DNA of 64,000 nt from 2-02-FULL-47-50 sp964479045 (GTDB taxonomy: Bacteria > Pseudomonadota > Gammaproteobacteria > Eutrophobiales > Eutrophobiaceae): positions 1 through 64,000 of the forward strand of contig CAYZJI010000013.1 in assembly GCA_964479045.1 (NCBI GenBank), given 5' to 3'. Below the pieces are notes generated by a model that saw only the letters and a list, made by a program, of their open reading frames with translations, searched no databases and was not told the DNA's origin. The position numbers and the translations under genes are program-made. Of this stretch, positions 54,795-62,993 are shown piece after piece; the first letter of the stretch is position 1, and each line of letters begins with the position of its first letter.

Positions 54795-55378
54795 AACTGA
54801 TCATTCTGGATCGTGACGGAGTCATTAATCAGGACTCCAAGCACTACATCAAGTCTGCACCTGAGTGGGAGGCGATTCCGGGCAGTCTGCAGGCCATCGC
54901 ACGTCTGAGCCAGAACGGGTACCGGGTGATTGTCATCAGTAACCAGGCCGGGCTGGCGAAAAAGAAACTGGACATCATCGACCTCTACGAAATCCACCGC
55001 AAAATGCTGGATCATCTCACTCAATATGGTGGAAATATTGATGCCATTTTTTTCTGCCCGCATGACCCGAAAGAAAACTGCACTTGCCGCAAACCCAAAA
55101 CAGGTTTGTTCAATGAAATCAGCAAACGTTTGCATTTGTTGTCACTCACCGATGTTCCGGTAGTAGGTGATAAATTAAGTGATGTGCAGGCAGCTGTAGC
55201 CGCCGGTGCACGGCCGATTCTGGTGCGTACGGGTTATGGGCAGGAAACACTGGATACCCACAAAAAAAAGCTGCCCAAAAATCTGGCCGTCTTCGATACG
55301 CTGGCTGATTTTGTTGAGTCAATCGTTCCTGCCAACTACATTAATCTTCCCAATCCCGGCAAATCCTGGATGACATGA
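54791..55378 (+). CDS. gmhB: D-glycero-beta-D-manno-heptose-1,7-bisphosphate 7-phosphatase
   Basis: HAD-type phosphatase of ADP-heptose synthesis for lipopolysaccharide core. The 195-residue product has the HAD motif DRDGVIN (residue 6), SNQAGLAKKKLD (about 50), the zinc-binding Cys-His cluster CPHDPKENCTCRKPKTG and VGDKLSDVQAAVAAGA (about 125). Starts overlap the stop of glyS by 4 bases; the glyQ-glyS-gmhB-plsC order is common in Gammaproteobacteria. Confidence 0.95.
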   Translation: MKLIILDRDGVINQDSKHYIKSAPEWEAIPGSLQAIARLSQNGYRVIVISNQAGLAKKKLDIIDLYEIHRKMLDHLTQYGGNIDAIFFCPHDPKENCTCRKPKTGLFNEISKRLHLLSLTDVPVVGDKLSDVQAAVAAGARPILVRTGYGQETLDTHKKKLPKNLAVFDTLADFVESIVPANYINLPNPGKSWMT

Positions 55379-55385
55379 TCTGCGC

Positions 55386-56114
55386 ATGCTGTTGCTGAGA
55401 GCACTCCTGTTCTATGCGGGTCTGGCTGTTTCCACTGTTATTGCTGCTCCAGTCTGTTTGCTGATCTATCCCCTGCCGTTCGAACTGCGTTATTACATTG
55501 TCACGCGATGGACCGTATTTAACCTCTGGTGGCTGAAAATCACCTGCAATCTGCGGTATGCCGTGAATGGATCAGAAAATATTCCGTCAGGTCCAGCCAT
55601 CATCATGTGCAAGCACCAGTCCGCCTGGGAAACACTTGCCCTGCAGATCATTTTTCCGGCACAGGCCTGGGTGCTGAAACGTGAATTACTGTGGATTCCG
55701 ATCTATGGCTGGGGACTTGCCAGCATGCAACCGATTGCCATCGATCGTGGTTCAGTCATCAAGGCTTTTCGCCAGATTGTGGATCAGGGCTGTCAACGTC
55801 TAGCGGATGGAATCTGGGTGGTGATTTATCCGGAAGGCACGCGCACGGCCACTGGCGAACGCAGAAAATATTTGCCCGGCGGTGGCTTGCTCGCAGAAAA
55901 ATCAGGCTGCCCGGTAATACCAGTCGCCCATAATTCCGGTCATTACTGGCCACGCAACAGCTTTATCAAAAAACCCGGGACCATACTGATGAGTATCGGC
56001 CCGCTGATTGAAAGCAAGGGTAAAAATGCTGCCGATATTACCCGCGAAGCGGAAACATGGATTGAAGCTGAAGTCGAACGGCTGGCGCAGATCAGCGCTG
56101 GCGGACGAGTTTAA
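55386..56114 (+). CDS. plsC: 1-acyl-sn-glycerol-3-phosphate acyltransferase
   Basis: Membrane acyltransferase that makes phosphatidic acid from lysophosphatidic acid. The 242-residue product has one strong N-terminal hydrophobic segment and the catalytic motif HQSAWE (an H-x4-E variant of H-x4-D), and the substrate-binding YPEGTRT near 154. The E variant is common in this PlsC subgroup, so activity is expected. Lies 7 bases after gmhB. Confidence 0.9.
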   Translation: MLLLRALLFYAGLAVSTVIAAPVCLLIYPLPFELRYYIVTRWTVFNLWWLKITCNLRYAVNGSENIPSGPAIIMCKHQSAWETLALQIIFPAQAWVLKRELLWIPIYGWGLASMQPIAIDRGSVIKAFRQIVDQGCQRLADGIWVVIYPEGTRTATGERRKYLPGGGLLAEKSGCPVIPVAHNSGHYWPRNSFIKKPGTILMSIGPLIESKGKNAADITREAETWIEAEVERLAQISAGGRV

Positions 56115-56165
56115 ACAGGATTAACATTTCTCACTGGGTCCTGCAGGCAACCCAAGGAGAAAACC

Positions 56166-56480
56166 ATGTTGCTGACTACGCTGGAGTATGTACCGGGAAA
56201 AACCATCACCAAGCATCTGGGCCTGGTTCAGGGCAGTACGGTGCGATCAAAACATGTCGGTCGCGACCTCATGGCCGGCCTGAAAAACATATTTGGTGGC
56301 GAACTCAAAGGCTACACTGAACTCCTGATCGAGGCCCGCGATGAAGCCCTGACCCGCATGCAGCAACAGGCCCAAGCGATTGGCGCCAATGCAGTGCTGA
56401 ACATCCGCTTTTCCACTTCCAATATCACACAGGGTGCATCGGAATTGTTCGCCTACGGTACTGCCGTGATTATTGAATGA
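56166..56480 (+). CDS. YbjQ family protein (UPF0145)
   Basis: A 104-residue YbjQ/heavy-metal-binding-domain protein with LEYVPGKTITKHLGLVQGSTVRSKHVGRDLMAGLKNIFGGELKGYTELL and DEALTRMQQQAQAIGANAVLNIRFSTS, the full family signature. Members form a pentamer-like oligomer and have no assigned function. Followed with a 4-base overlap by a second YbjQ gene. Confidence 0.9.
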   Translation: MLLTTLEYVPGKTITKHLGLVQGSTVRSKHVGRDLMAGLKNIFGGELKGYTELLIEARDEALTRMQQQAQAIGANAVLNIRFSTSNITQGASELFAYGTAVIIE

Positions 56481-56941
56481 CTATGTTTGATCTGATTATT
56501 TTTGTTGTTCTGCTGCTGCTTGGATATTTCTTTGGTCAGTGGATAGAACAAAATCATTATCGCTCCATACGCAAGCGCGAAAATGAATTACGCAATCTGC
56601 CATTAATCGCCAGCAAGAAAATCCCGGATGAATTTATCCCCTGCACTACCCGGCTGGTTGCAGGTAATGTTGTTATTTCCGTGGATTTTTTCAAAAAGTT
56701 TGTGGCTGGATTGCGCAGCCTGTTTGGCGGTCGTATTACCACTTACGAAAGTCTGATCGATCGGGCCCGTCGAGAAGCGCTGTTACGAATGCGCGAGCAA
56801 GCGAAACAACTGGGCGCACAGTATGTATTCAATGTAAAAATGGAGTCATCCACCATAAACAAGGGCCAACGTGATGCCGTCGCCTGCGTGGAAGTCCTGG
56901 CGTATGGCACGGCAATTATTGTGATGAGTGATCAGTACTGA
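56477..56941 (+). CDS. Membrane-anchored YbjQ family protein
   Basis: A 154-residue relative of the preceding gene product, with an extra N-terminal membrane helix (about 3-19) before the YbjQ domain (about 50-150, FFKKFVAGLRSLFGGRITTYESLIDRARREALLRMREQAKQLGAQYVFNVKM). The two genes look like an old tandem duplication. They precede an M48 peptidase gene, and all three may act together at the membrane. Confidence 0.88.
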   Translation: MTMFDLIIFVVLLLLGYFFGQWIEQNHYRSIRKRENELRNLPLIASKKIPDEFIPCTTRLVAGNVVISVDFFKKFVAGLRSLFGGRITTYESLIDRARREALLRMREQAKQLGAQYVFNVKMESSTINKGQRDAVACVEVLAYGTAIIVMSDQY

Positions 56942-56992
56942 GTATTGAGTACATACTACTCATCACTCATTACTCGTCACTTTTCCATCATC

Positions 56993-57841
56993 ATGGATTA
57001 TTCGAACCCTGAAATCCCGGAAGGCATCAATACCACCCGGGAGCATCCCCTCAATGAGTTTTTTGTGTTACTGGGCGGGATTGTCGCAATTATCACTGTC
57101 ACCATTTCGATATTGAGTCTTGCCGCAGAAAAACTGGCTGTCCATATTCCCTTTGCCATGGAACAGGAACTGGTTGCCGGTGGTGAGTTTCCTGATGATG
57201 AAAAGAACATCTTCATCAGAAACTACCTGCAACAACTGGTCGCCAGGCTGGGCCCGCATATGCAATTACCTGAAGGTATGCATATCTCCGTACATTACGA
57301 AGACAGTGATATCGAAAATGCCTATGCCACACTGGGTGGTCACATCTATATCTATCGCGGATTGATGCAATTATTGCCCAGCGAAAATGCACTCGCCATG
57401 GTGGTTGCACATGAGATGGCGCATATCAAACACCGTCACCCTATCATTGCCATGGGTCGTGGTGTGGTGATAGGCCTTTTCCTGGCGAGCCTTGTTGGTG
57501 CAAGCGGTGATCATTTTACCGGACAGGTTATCAACAATACAGGCATGATTACCCTGTTGACCTTCAACCGCGATCAGGAGCGGGAAGCAGACGAAACTGC
57601 ACTGCAGGCTGTTGCAGGTCTTTACGGACATGTTGCCGGAGCTGAAGAGTTGTTCAAAACATTGCGTGATCTGGAAAACAAACACCCTTTACATCCACCA
57701 CAATTTCTGAGCACCCATCCTCTGAATGAAGATCGGATTGATGCAATCGATCAACTCGCAGAAGTAAATGGCTGGAATATCACCGGTGAAACCACTCCTG
57801 TTCCTCTGGATATAATGCAGTCTGAAACTGTACCTGATTAA
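56993..57841 (+). CDS. M48 family membrane metalloprotease
   Basis: Zinc protease of 282 residues. N-terminal cytoplasmic leader, one membrane helix (about 22-44), then the M48 domain with catalytic HEMAH (VVAHEMAHIKHRHP, about 137) and the third zinc ligand glutamate in RDQEREADETAL (about 197). Related to YcaL/LoiP-type proteases rather than HtpX. An earlier ATG at 56945 is in frame, but lies in a repeat-like run of TACTCATCACTCATTACTC; I prefer 56993. The stop overlaps that of the convergent folD gene. Confidence 0.88.
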   Translation: MDYSNPEIPEGINTTREHPLNEFFVLLGGIVAIITVTISILSLAAEKLAVHIPFAMEQELVAGGEFPDDEKNIFIRNYLQQLVARLGPHMQLPEGMHISVHYEDSDIENAYATLGGHIYIYRGLMQLLPSENALAMVVAHEMAHIKHRHPIIAMGRGVVIGLFLASLVGASGDHFTGQVINNTGMITLLTFNRDQEREADETALQAVAGLYGHVAGAEELFKTLRDLENKHPLHPPQFLSTHPLNEDRIDAIDQLAEVNGWNITGETTPVPLDIMQSETVPD

Positions 57842-58695
57842 CGGTCAGTCGCAGACCTCTCTGCGGCGGCAATCGTATTCGCCACCAGCATGGTAATGGT
57901 CATGGGACCAACACCGCCGGGCACCGGGGTAATATAGCCCGCTACTTCTTTTACTTTTTCAAAATCCACATCACCGACGAGATGACCATCTTCAGTGCGG
58001 TTGATGCCGACATCTATGACCGCAGCACCGGGTTTTATCATGTCCGCCGTGATCATTTTAGGTTTGCCTGTCGCCACTACCAGTATGTCCGCCATGGAAG
58101 TAAAGTATTTCAGATCGCGGGTTTTGGATGTGCAGATTGTAACGGTCGCATTTTTTTGTAATAACAGCATGGCCATAGGCTTGCCAACAATATTGCTACG
58201 GCCAACGATCACTGCATTGCGGCCTTCAATCGGAATATTGGTGTGCTCCAGCAGACATTGCACACCGTAAGGCGTACAGGGTGGAAATACACTATTACCC
58301 ACCACCAGCGCACCCATATTGTATAAGTGAAAACCATCTACATCCTTACCAATGGAAATGGTCTCCAGCACCTCGTCCTTGTCGATATGTGGCGGCAAGG
58401 GCAACTGCACCAGGATGCCGTGGATGTCGTCATTTACGTTCAGGTTCTGGATGCAACCCAATAATTTCTCTTCCGTAATATCACCAGGAAACTCATGCAC
58501 CTCGGAGTGCAGACCCATATCCCGACAGGCCTTGATCTTGTTGCGTACATAAACCTTGGAAGCCGGATTATCGCCCACAATGATGACCGCCAGACCGGGC
58601 AATACCCCCCTGGCCTTGAGTGCTTCGGCACGTAATTTCCATTCATCACGCACCTCCTGTGCGATCCGGTTCCCGTCGATAATCGTTGCCGTCAT
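57838..58695 (-). CDS. folD: Methylenetetrahydrofolate dehydrogenase / methenyltetrahydrofolate cyclohydrolase
   Basis: Bifunctional enzyme of one-carbon metabolism in 285 residues. Conserved stretches: VGDNPASKVYVRNKIKACRDMGL with the catalytic lysine, ILVQLPLPPHID, GRSNIVGKPMAMLLL and PVPGGVGPMTITMLVANT. Its stop codon overlaps the stop of the M48 gene on the opposite strand. Runs divergent from hemB, 75 bases away. Confidence 0.97.
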   Translation of the reverse strand: MTATIIDGNRIAQEVRDEWKLRAEALKARGVLPGLAVIIVGDNPASKVYVRNKIKACRDMGLHSEVHEFPGDITEEKLLGCIQNLNVNDDIHGILVQLPLPPHIDKDEVLETISIGKDVDGFHLYNMGALVVGNSVFPPCTPYGVQCLLEHTNIPIEGRNAVIVGRSNIVGKPMAMLLLQKNATVTICTSKTRDLKYFTSMADILVVATGKPKMITADMIKPGAAVIDVGINRTEDGHLVGDVDFEKVKEVAGYITPVPGGVGPMTITMLVANTIAAAERSATDR

Positions 58696-58770
58696 TTATT
58701 CAAGCTCCTGTTTAATATTCTTCGATTAACCATTATATTACCTGCTTTTAGTGAAGGCATCTCAGGCAAT

Positions 58771-59778
58771 ATGGGCTTCAAATCACATTCTGCTTTTCCC
58801 ACGACCCGCATGCGGCGCATGCGCAGCCATGATTTCAGCCGCCGCCTGATGCGCGAACATCGTTTGCATACGGACGACCTGATCTATCCGGTATTTATTG
58901 TCGAAGGCAGAAAAAAGCGGGAAACCATTCCTTCCATGCCCGGCATCACCCGCATGAGCCTCGACCTGCTGCTGAAAGAAACGGAAACCCTCTTCAAACT
59001 CGGCATCCCCGCCATTGCCCTGTTCCCGGTGATCGCCGCCAACAAAAAATCAAACAATGCCACTGAGGCGTTTAATCCGGAAGGTCTCATCCAGCGTGCC
59101 GTGCAGGCGTTGAAAACGAAACTGCCAGAACTCGGCATCATCACCGATATTGCACTCGATCCGTATACCAAACATGGGCAAGATGGATTAATCGACACCA
59201 ACGGTTATGTCATCAATGATCAAACCATCGAAGTACTCATCAAGCAGGCCCTGTCACACGCAGATGCCGGTGCGGATATCGTTGCGCCTTCCGACATGAT
59301 GGATGGCCGCATCGGCGCGATCCGCAATGCATTGGAATATGCCGGACATGTAAACACAAAAATTCTGGCTTACTCTGCCAAGTATGCTTCGAGTTTCTAT
59401 GGGCCGTTCCGGGACGCGGTTGGCTCCGCCAAAAATCTCGGCAAGGGCAACAAATATACGTATCAGATGGACCCGGCCAACAGTGATGAAGCCCTGCGTG
59501 AAGTCGCACTCGATATTGCCGAAGGTGCGGACATGGTCATGGTCAAACCGGGACTGCCGTATCTCGACATCGTGCACAGAGTCAAAACTGAATTCAAAGT
59601 ACCAACTTTTGTTTATCACGTCAGCGGCGAATATGCGATGTTAAAGGCCGCTGCAAAAAACGGTTGGCTCGATGAAAAAGCCACTGTGCTGGAATCGTTA
59701 TTATCCTGCAAACGTGCCGGCGCTGATGCCGTACTCACTTACTATGCCAAGGAAGTGGCCGCCTGGCTGAAAGCCTGA
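58771..59778 (+). CDS. hemB: Delta-aminolevulinic acid dehydratase (porphobilinogen synthase)
   Basis: Second step of tetrapyrrole synthesis. The 335-residue product has the catalytic lysines in ILAYSAKYASSFYGPFRDA (about 205) and MVKPGLPYLDI (about 255). The metal-site region reads DIALDPYTKHGQDG, with aspartates in place of the cysteines of zinc enzymes, so it is of the magnesium-dependent type. HemL and HemJ are also in this window. Confidence 0.97.
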   Translation: MGFKSHSAFPTTRMRRMRSHDFSRRLMREHRLHTDDLIYPVFIVEGRKKRETIPSMPGITRMSLDLLLKETETLFKLGIPAIALFPVIAANKKSNNATEAFNPEGLIQRAVQALKTKLPELGIITDIALDPYTKHGQDGLIDTNGYVINDQTIEVLIKQALSHADAGADIVAPSDMMDGRIGAIRNALEYAGHVNTKILAYSAKYASSFYGPFRDAVGSAKNLGKGNKYTYQMDPANSDEALREVALDIAEGADMVMVKPGLPYLDIVHRVKTEFKVPTFVYHVSGEYAMLKAAAKNGWLDEKATVLESLLSCKRAGADAVLTYYAKEVAAWLKA

Positions 59779-59819
59779 TATCGCTGTTAATTTCCTGTAT
59801 TGATTAGCTGAGGAGCTTC

Positions 59820-60542
59820 ATGTCTTTCCTTAAATTCAAAAAATCCAGACGGATTCGCAAGATTTCATTTATTGAAAAAGCCATACGTCATTATGTACGT
59901 GATATTTATGCCAAGGATCTATTGTTACAACTGGAGATCGATGCGCGCAACGAAAGCATCGCCTATATCAAACAGCACATGAGCAACAGCATGATCTTCA
60001 CAAGCTGGCATGAACTGCACGATCATGCACTGGAACACGTCAAAGTGGATGGTTTATATATGGAGTTCGGTGTCAAGAAAGGTGAAACCATCCGCGAACT
60101 CGCGCGTATGACCGGCAAGCCCTTTCACGGGTTTGATTCATTTGAAGGCCTGCCGGAAGACTGGGCCGGCATGGCGATACGCAAAGGCCGTTTCAGCCAG
60201 AAAGGCAAACTGCCAAAAGTGCCGGAGAATGTCATTCTGCATCCTGGCTGGTTCAATGAATCCATTCCGGTATTCAAACAAAAATACCATGAACCGATTG
60301 CTTACATACACATCGACTGTGATCTGTATTCATCCACCAAAACCATCTTCACCGAACTGGCTGATCGCTTTGTGCCTGGAACAATTATCGTCTTTGATGA
60401 ATATTTCAACTATCCCAACTGGCAACAGCATGAACACAAGGCCTTCATGGAGTTCGTCGCCCGCCATGGCTTCACGTATGAATACCTTGGCTTCATCTCC
60501 TATGACAGTTTTGTATCAGTAAAACTGACCGGCAAGAACTAG
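59820..60542 (+). CDS. TylF/MycF-like O-methyltransferase family protein
   Basis: Predicted class I SAM methyltransferase of 240 residues. It has the GVKKGETIRELA region, the diagnostic FHGFDSFEGLPEDWAG loop (about 105) and the metal-binding HIDCDLYSSTKTIFTEL (about 163). Family members methylate sugar hydroxyls of macrolides, but many bacterial copies are in saccharide contexts or uncharacterised. It follows hemB by 41 bases and precedes a small membrane protein gene by 8 bases. Confidence 0.85.
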   Translation: MSFLKFKKSRRIRKISFIEKAIRHYVRDIYAKDLLLQLEIDARNESIAYIKQHMSNSMIFTSWHELHDHALEHVKVDGLYMEFGVKKGETIRELARMTGKPFHGFDSFEGLPEDWAGMAIRKGRFSQKGKLPKVPENVILHPGWFNESIPVFKQKYHEPIAYIHIDCDLYSSTKTIFTELADRFVPGTIIVFDEYFNYPNWQQHEHKAFMEFVARHGFTYEYLGFISYDSFVSVKLTGKN

Positions 60543-60550
60543 TATCAGGC

Positions 60551-60955
60551 GTGAACCATACATCACTGCATATTGCGGTGGGAGTCATCACCGTACTGAT
60601 TTTTCTGGGCTCCGGTATTTACATGAAAATGCATTTCCCCGATCTGTATGCCTCGAATGAAATTATTCGTTACCAGTACCGGGCAAATCATGTTTATATT
60701 TTGATGAGCGGTTTGATCAATCTCATGGCCGGATTGAATGTACAACCCAACTATACCGGCTGGCGAATTTTGATCGCTCGTGGTTCCACTACGTTGCTAC
60801 TGATCGCGCCGCTGATACTCACAGCAGCGTTTCTGCTAGAACCCATACAGGGCGCTCCTGAAAAGCCCGTTACCTTCTTAGGTGTGCTTTTTCTTCTTGC
60901 AGGCGTGTTGCTGGCTTATATACCTGCCGTCCGATTTCGCCAGCACATTGGATAG
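60551..60955 (+). CDS. Small integral membrane protein, unknown
   Basis: A 134-residue protein with four hydrophobic segments (about residues 7-24, 43-62, 75-95 and 106-126). I recognise no family signature. It is directly downstream of the methyltransferase gene and is likely co-transcribed with it. GTG at 60551 is used as start; its distance from the preceding stop is 8 bases. Confidence 0.75.
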   Translation: MNHTSLHIAVGVITVLIFLGSGIYMKMHFPDLYASNEIIRYQYRANHVYILMSGLINLMAGLNVQPNYTGWRILIARGSTTLLLIAPLILTAAFLLEPIQGAPEKPVTFLGVLFLLAGVLLAYIPAVRFRQHIG

Positions 60956-60979
60956 CAAAAATCGATTAATGTCGATAAA

Positions 60980-61540
60980 TTATTGTTGCAAGCCCCAATC
61001 CTTGCCACGTTTCTCGGCCATATCGGCCTGTAATATTTCCACCCAGTAACCGTCCGGGTCCTTGACGAAGGCGATGCCCTGCATTTTTCCGGCATCGACT
61101 TTTTTCACAAACTCGATTCCCAGTTTTTCCAGCCGTTCGCAGGTTTTGTAAACATCCGGCACAGTAAACCCAAGATGACCGAATCCTTTCGGTTCGGCAT
61201 TGCCATTATGATAGGCAAACTTTTCATCCGATTCCGTGCCCCAGTTGTGAGTGAGTTCGAGCATGGCGCGTTGCGTAAAAGCATATGTCGCGCGTTTGCC
61301 GCGCTCGCCTGGCACATTCTTTCTTTCAGAGTCTGGCACCATGCCAAGAAAGAACAGCGTGAATTTCATTTCCGGAAAATCAAAGCGACGGATCAGTGTC
61401 ATGCCCAGCACACGCGTATAGAAATCCAGCGAATGCGCCGGGTCTTTCACGCGGATCATGGTGTGGCCGAACGTATACTGTTGGGTTTCGGCATCCGGGT
61501 TTTCACACAAGCCGGGGGCTTCATCAAAGTGCCGCGCCAT
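60980..61540 (-). CDS. gloA: Lactoylglutathione lyase (glyoxalase I)
   Basis: Metal-dependent detoxification of methylglyoxal-glutathione hemithioacetal. The 186-residue product has the four metal ligands: H in YTFGHTMIRV, E in AMLELTHNWGTE, H in GFGHLGFTVPD and E in GYWVEILQ. It is the longer, plant/Pseudomonas-like form with RRFDFPEMKFTLFFLG. Preceded by a strong AGGAGGA ribosome site that can pair with an upstream TCCTCCT. Confidence 0.96.
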   Translation of the reverse strand: MARHFDEAPGLCENPDAETQQYTFGHTMIRVKDPAHSLDFYTRVLGMTLIRRFDFPEMKFTLFFLGMVPDSERKNVPGERGKRATYAFTQRAMLELTHNWGTESDEKFAYHNGNAEPKGFGHLGFTVPDVYKTCERLEKLGIEFVKKVDAGKMQGIAFVKDPDGYWVEILQADMAEKRGKDWGLQQ

Positions 61541-61543
61541 AAC

Positions 61544-61572
61544 TCCTCCTGCTGTCTTTATAAGAAGGAGGA
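61544..61572 (-). promoter_or_regulatory. Possible Shine-Dalgarno-sequestering hairpin before gloA
   Basis: The gloA ribosome site AGGAGGA (61544-61550) is exactly complementary to TCCTCCT on the minus strand at 61566-61572, with a 15-base loop. If the transcript includes both arms, translation could be limited by the hairpin. A TATAAA inside the loop could instead be a -10 box, starting transcription inside it and removing the left arm. Confidence 0.3.
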
Positions 61573-61595
61573 TAGCTTACCCTGTGAATGCAGAA

Positions 61596-62993
61596 TTACA
61601 ATCCCAGTTCCTTGATCTTGCGGGTCAGTGTATTCCGGCCCCAGCCCAGCAGTTTGGCGGCATCCTGACGGCGGCCGCCGGTCTGTTTCAACGCAGACAG
61701 GATCATGATCCGTTCGAACTTGGGTACCACTTCATTCAGAATTTCACTGGAGCCTTGCAGCAGTGTCGCTTCCGTCCATTTACGCAACAGTGTTTCCCAG
61801 TCGGCAGCGGCATCACGAGACCCTTCCGTCTTTTTCAGTTCCGGCGGCAGATCATCAATGTGGATATCCCGGCCGGATGCCATGACGGTCACCCAGCGGC
61901 AAAAATTCTCCAGTTGCCGCACATTGCCCGGCCAGTCGAGACGGCCAAGGAATTGTTGTGCTTCCGGTAACAACGTCTTGCGTTCCACATTCAGTTCACG
62001 CGCTGCACGCCTCAGAAAATGTTCGGCCAGCGGCAGTATATCTTCGCGGCGATCACGCAAGGGCGGCACATGCACCCGAATCACATTCAGACGATGCAGC
62101 AGATCTTCACGGAAGGCGCCGTCTTCAACACGTTTTTCCAGGTTCTGATGCGTCGCGGCAATCACACGCACATCCACTTTTACCGGAACATGACCACCTA
62201 CCCGGTAGAATTCTCCATCCGCCAGTACACGCAATAAACGGGTTTGCAATTCGGCCGGCATGTCCCCGATTTCATCGAGGAACAGGGTGCCATGATTGGC
62301 CTGTTCAAAACGGCCGATACGTTGACTGGCGGCGCCGGTGAATGCGCCTTTCTCATGGCCAAACAATTCAGATTCCAGCAGATCACGCGGAATGGCGGCT
62401 GTGTTCAATGCAATAAAAGGGGCGCTGGCCCTGGGGCTGTGTCGATGCAAGGCATGCGCCACCAGTTCCTTGCCGGTACCGGATTCACCGGTGATCAGGA
62501 CCGTCAGATTGGAAGAAGACAAGCGTCCAATAGCGCGGAATACTTCCTGCATGGCCGGTGCTGAACCAATAATATTATCGGCCTGTGCGCCCTGGGATTC
62601 AGCCGGCGTCGACAATGCCTGGGTTTTTTCATGAATGGCGCGCTTGACCAGACTGACCACCTCATCCACATCAAACGGTTTGGGCAGGTATTCAAAAGCG
62701 CCCTCGCGGAACGCGGAAACTGCACGGTCGAGATCGGAATAAGCCGTCATAATAATTACCGGCACCGCTGGCGAATGCAATTTGATCTTTTCCAGCAGGG
62801 AGATGCCATCCATACCGGGCATGCGTACATCCGAAATGATTACATCCGGGCTGTCCTGCTTCAGCCGTTCCAGCACATGCATGGGATCAGAGAAACTGCT
62901 GATATCAACAGCTTCTTTGGATAAGGCCTTTTCCAGTACCCAGCGTATGGATTTGTCATCATCAACAATCCAGACCTTTTTCCGGTCACTCAT
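61596..62993 (-). CDS. glnG: Nitrogen regulation response regulator NtrC
   Basis: Sigma54-dependent activator of 465 residues. Receiver domain with phosphoacceptor aspartate in DVIISDVRMPGMDG (about residue 52), AAA+ domain with Walker A GESGTGKELVA and the sigma54-contact GAFTGA, and a C-terminal Fis-type HTH (GGRRQDAAKLLGWGRNTLTRKIKEL). Frame runs to 63050, but ATG at 62993 overlaps the end of ntrB by 8 bases and is the coupled start. Directly upstream of gloA. Confidence 0.96.
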   Translation of the reverse strand: MSDRKKVWIVDDDKSIRWVLEKALSKEAVDISSFSDPMHVLERLKQDSPDVIISDVRMPGMDGISLLEKIKLHSPAVPVIIMTAYSDLDRAVSAFREGAFEYLPKPFDVDEVVSLVKRAIHEKTQALSTPAESQGAQADNIIGSAPAMQEVFRAIGRLSSSNLTVLITGESGTGKELVAHALHRHSPRASAPFIALNTAAIPRDLLESELFGHEKGAFTGAASQRIGRFEQANHGTLFLDEIGDMPAELQTRLLRVLADGEFYRVGGHVPVKVDVRVIAATHQNLEKRVEDGAFREDLLHRLNVIRVHVPPLRDRREDILPLAEHFLRRAARELNVERKTLLPEAQQFLGRLDWPGNVRQLENFCRWVTVMASGRDIHIDDLPPELKKTEGSRDAAADWETLLRKWTEATLLQGSSEILNEVVPKFERIMILSALKQTGGRRQDAAKLLGWGRNTLTRKIKELGL

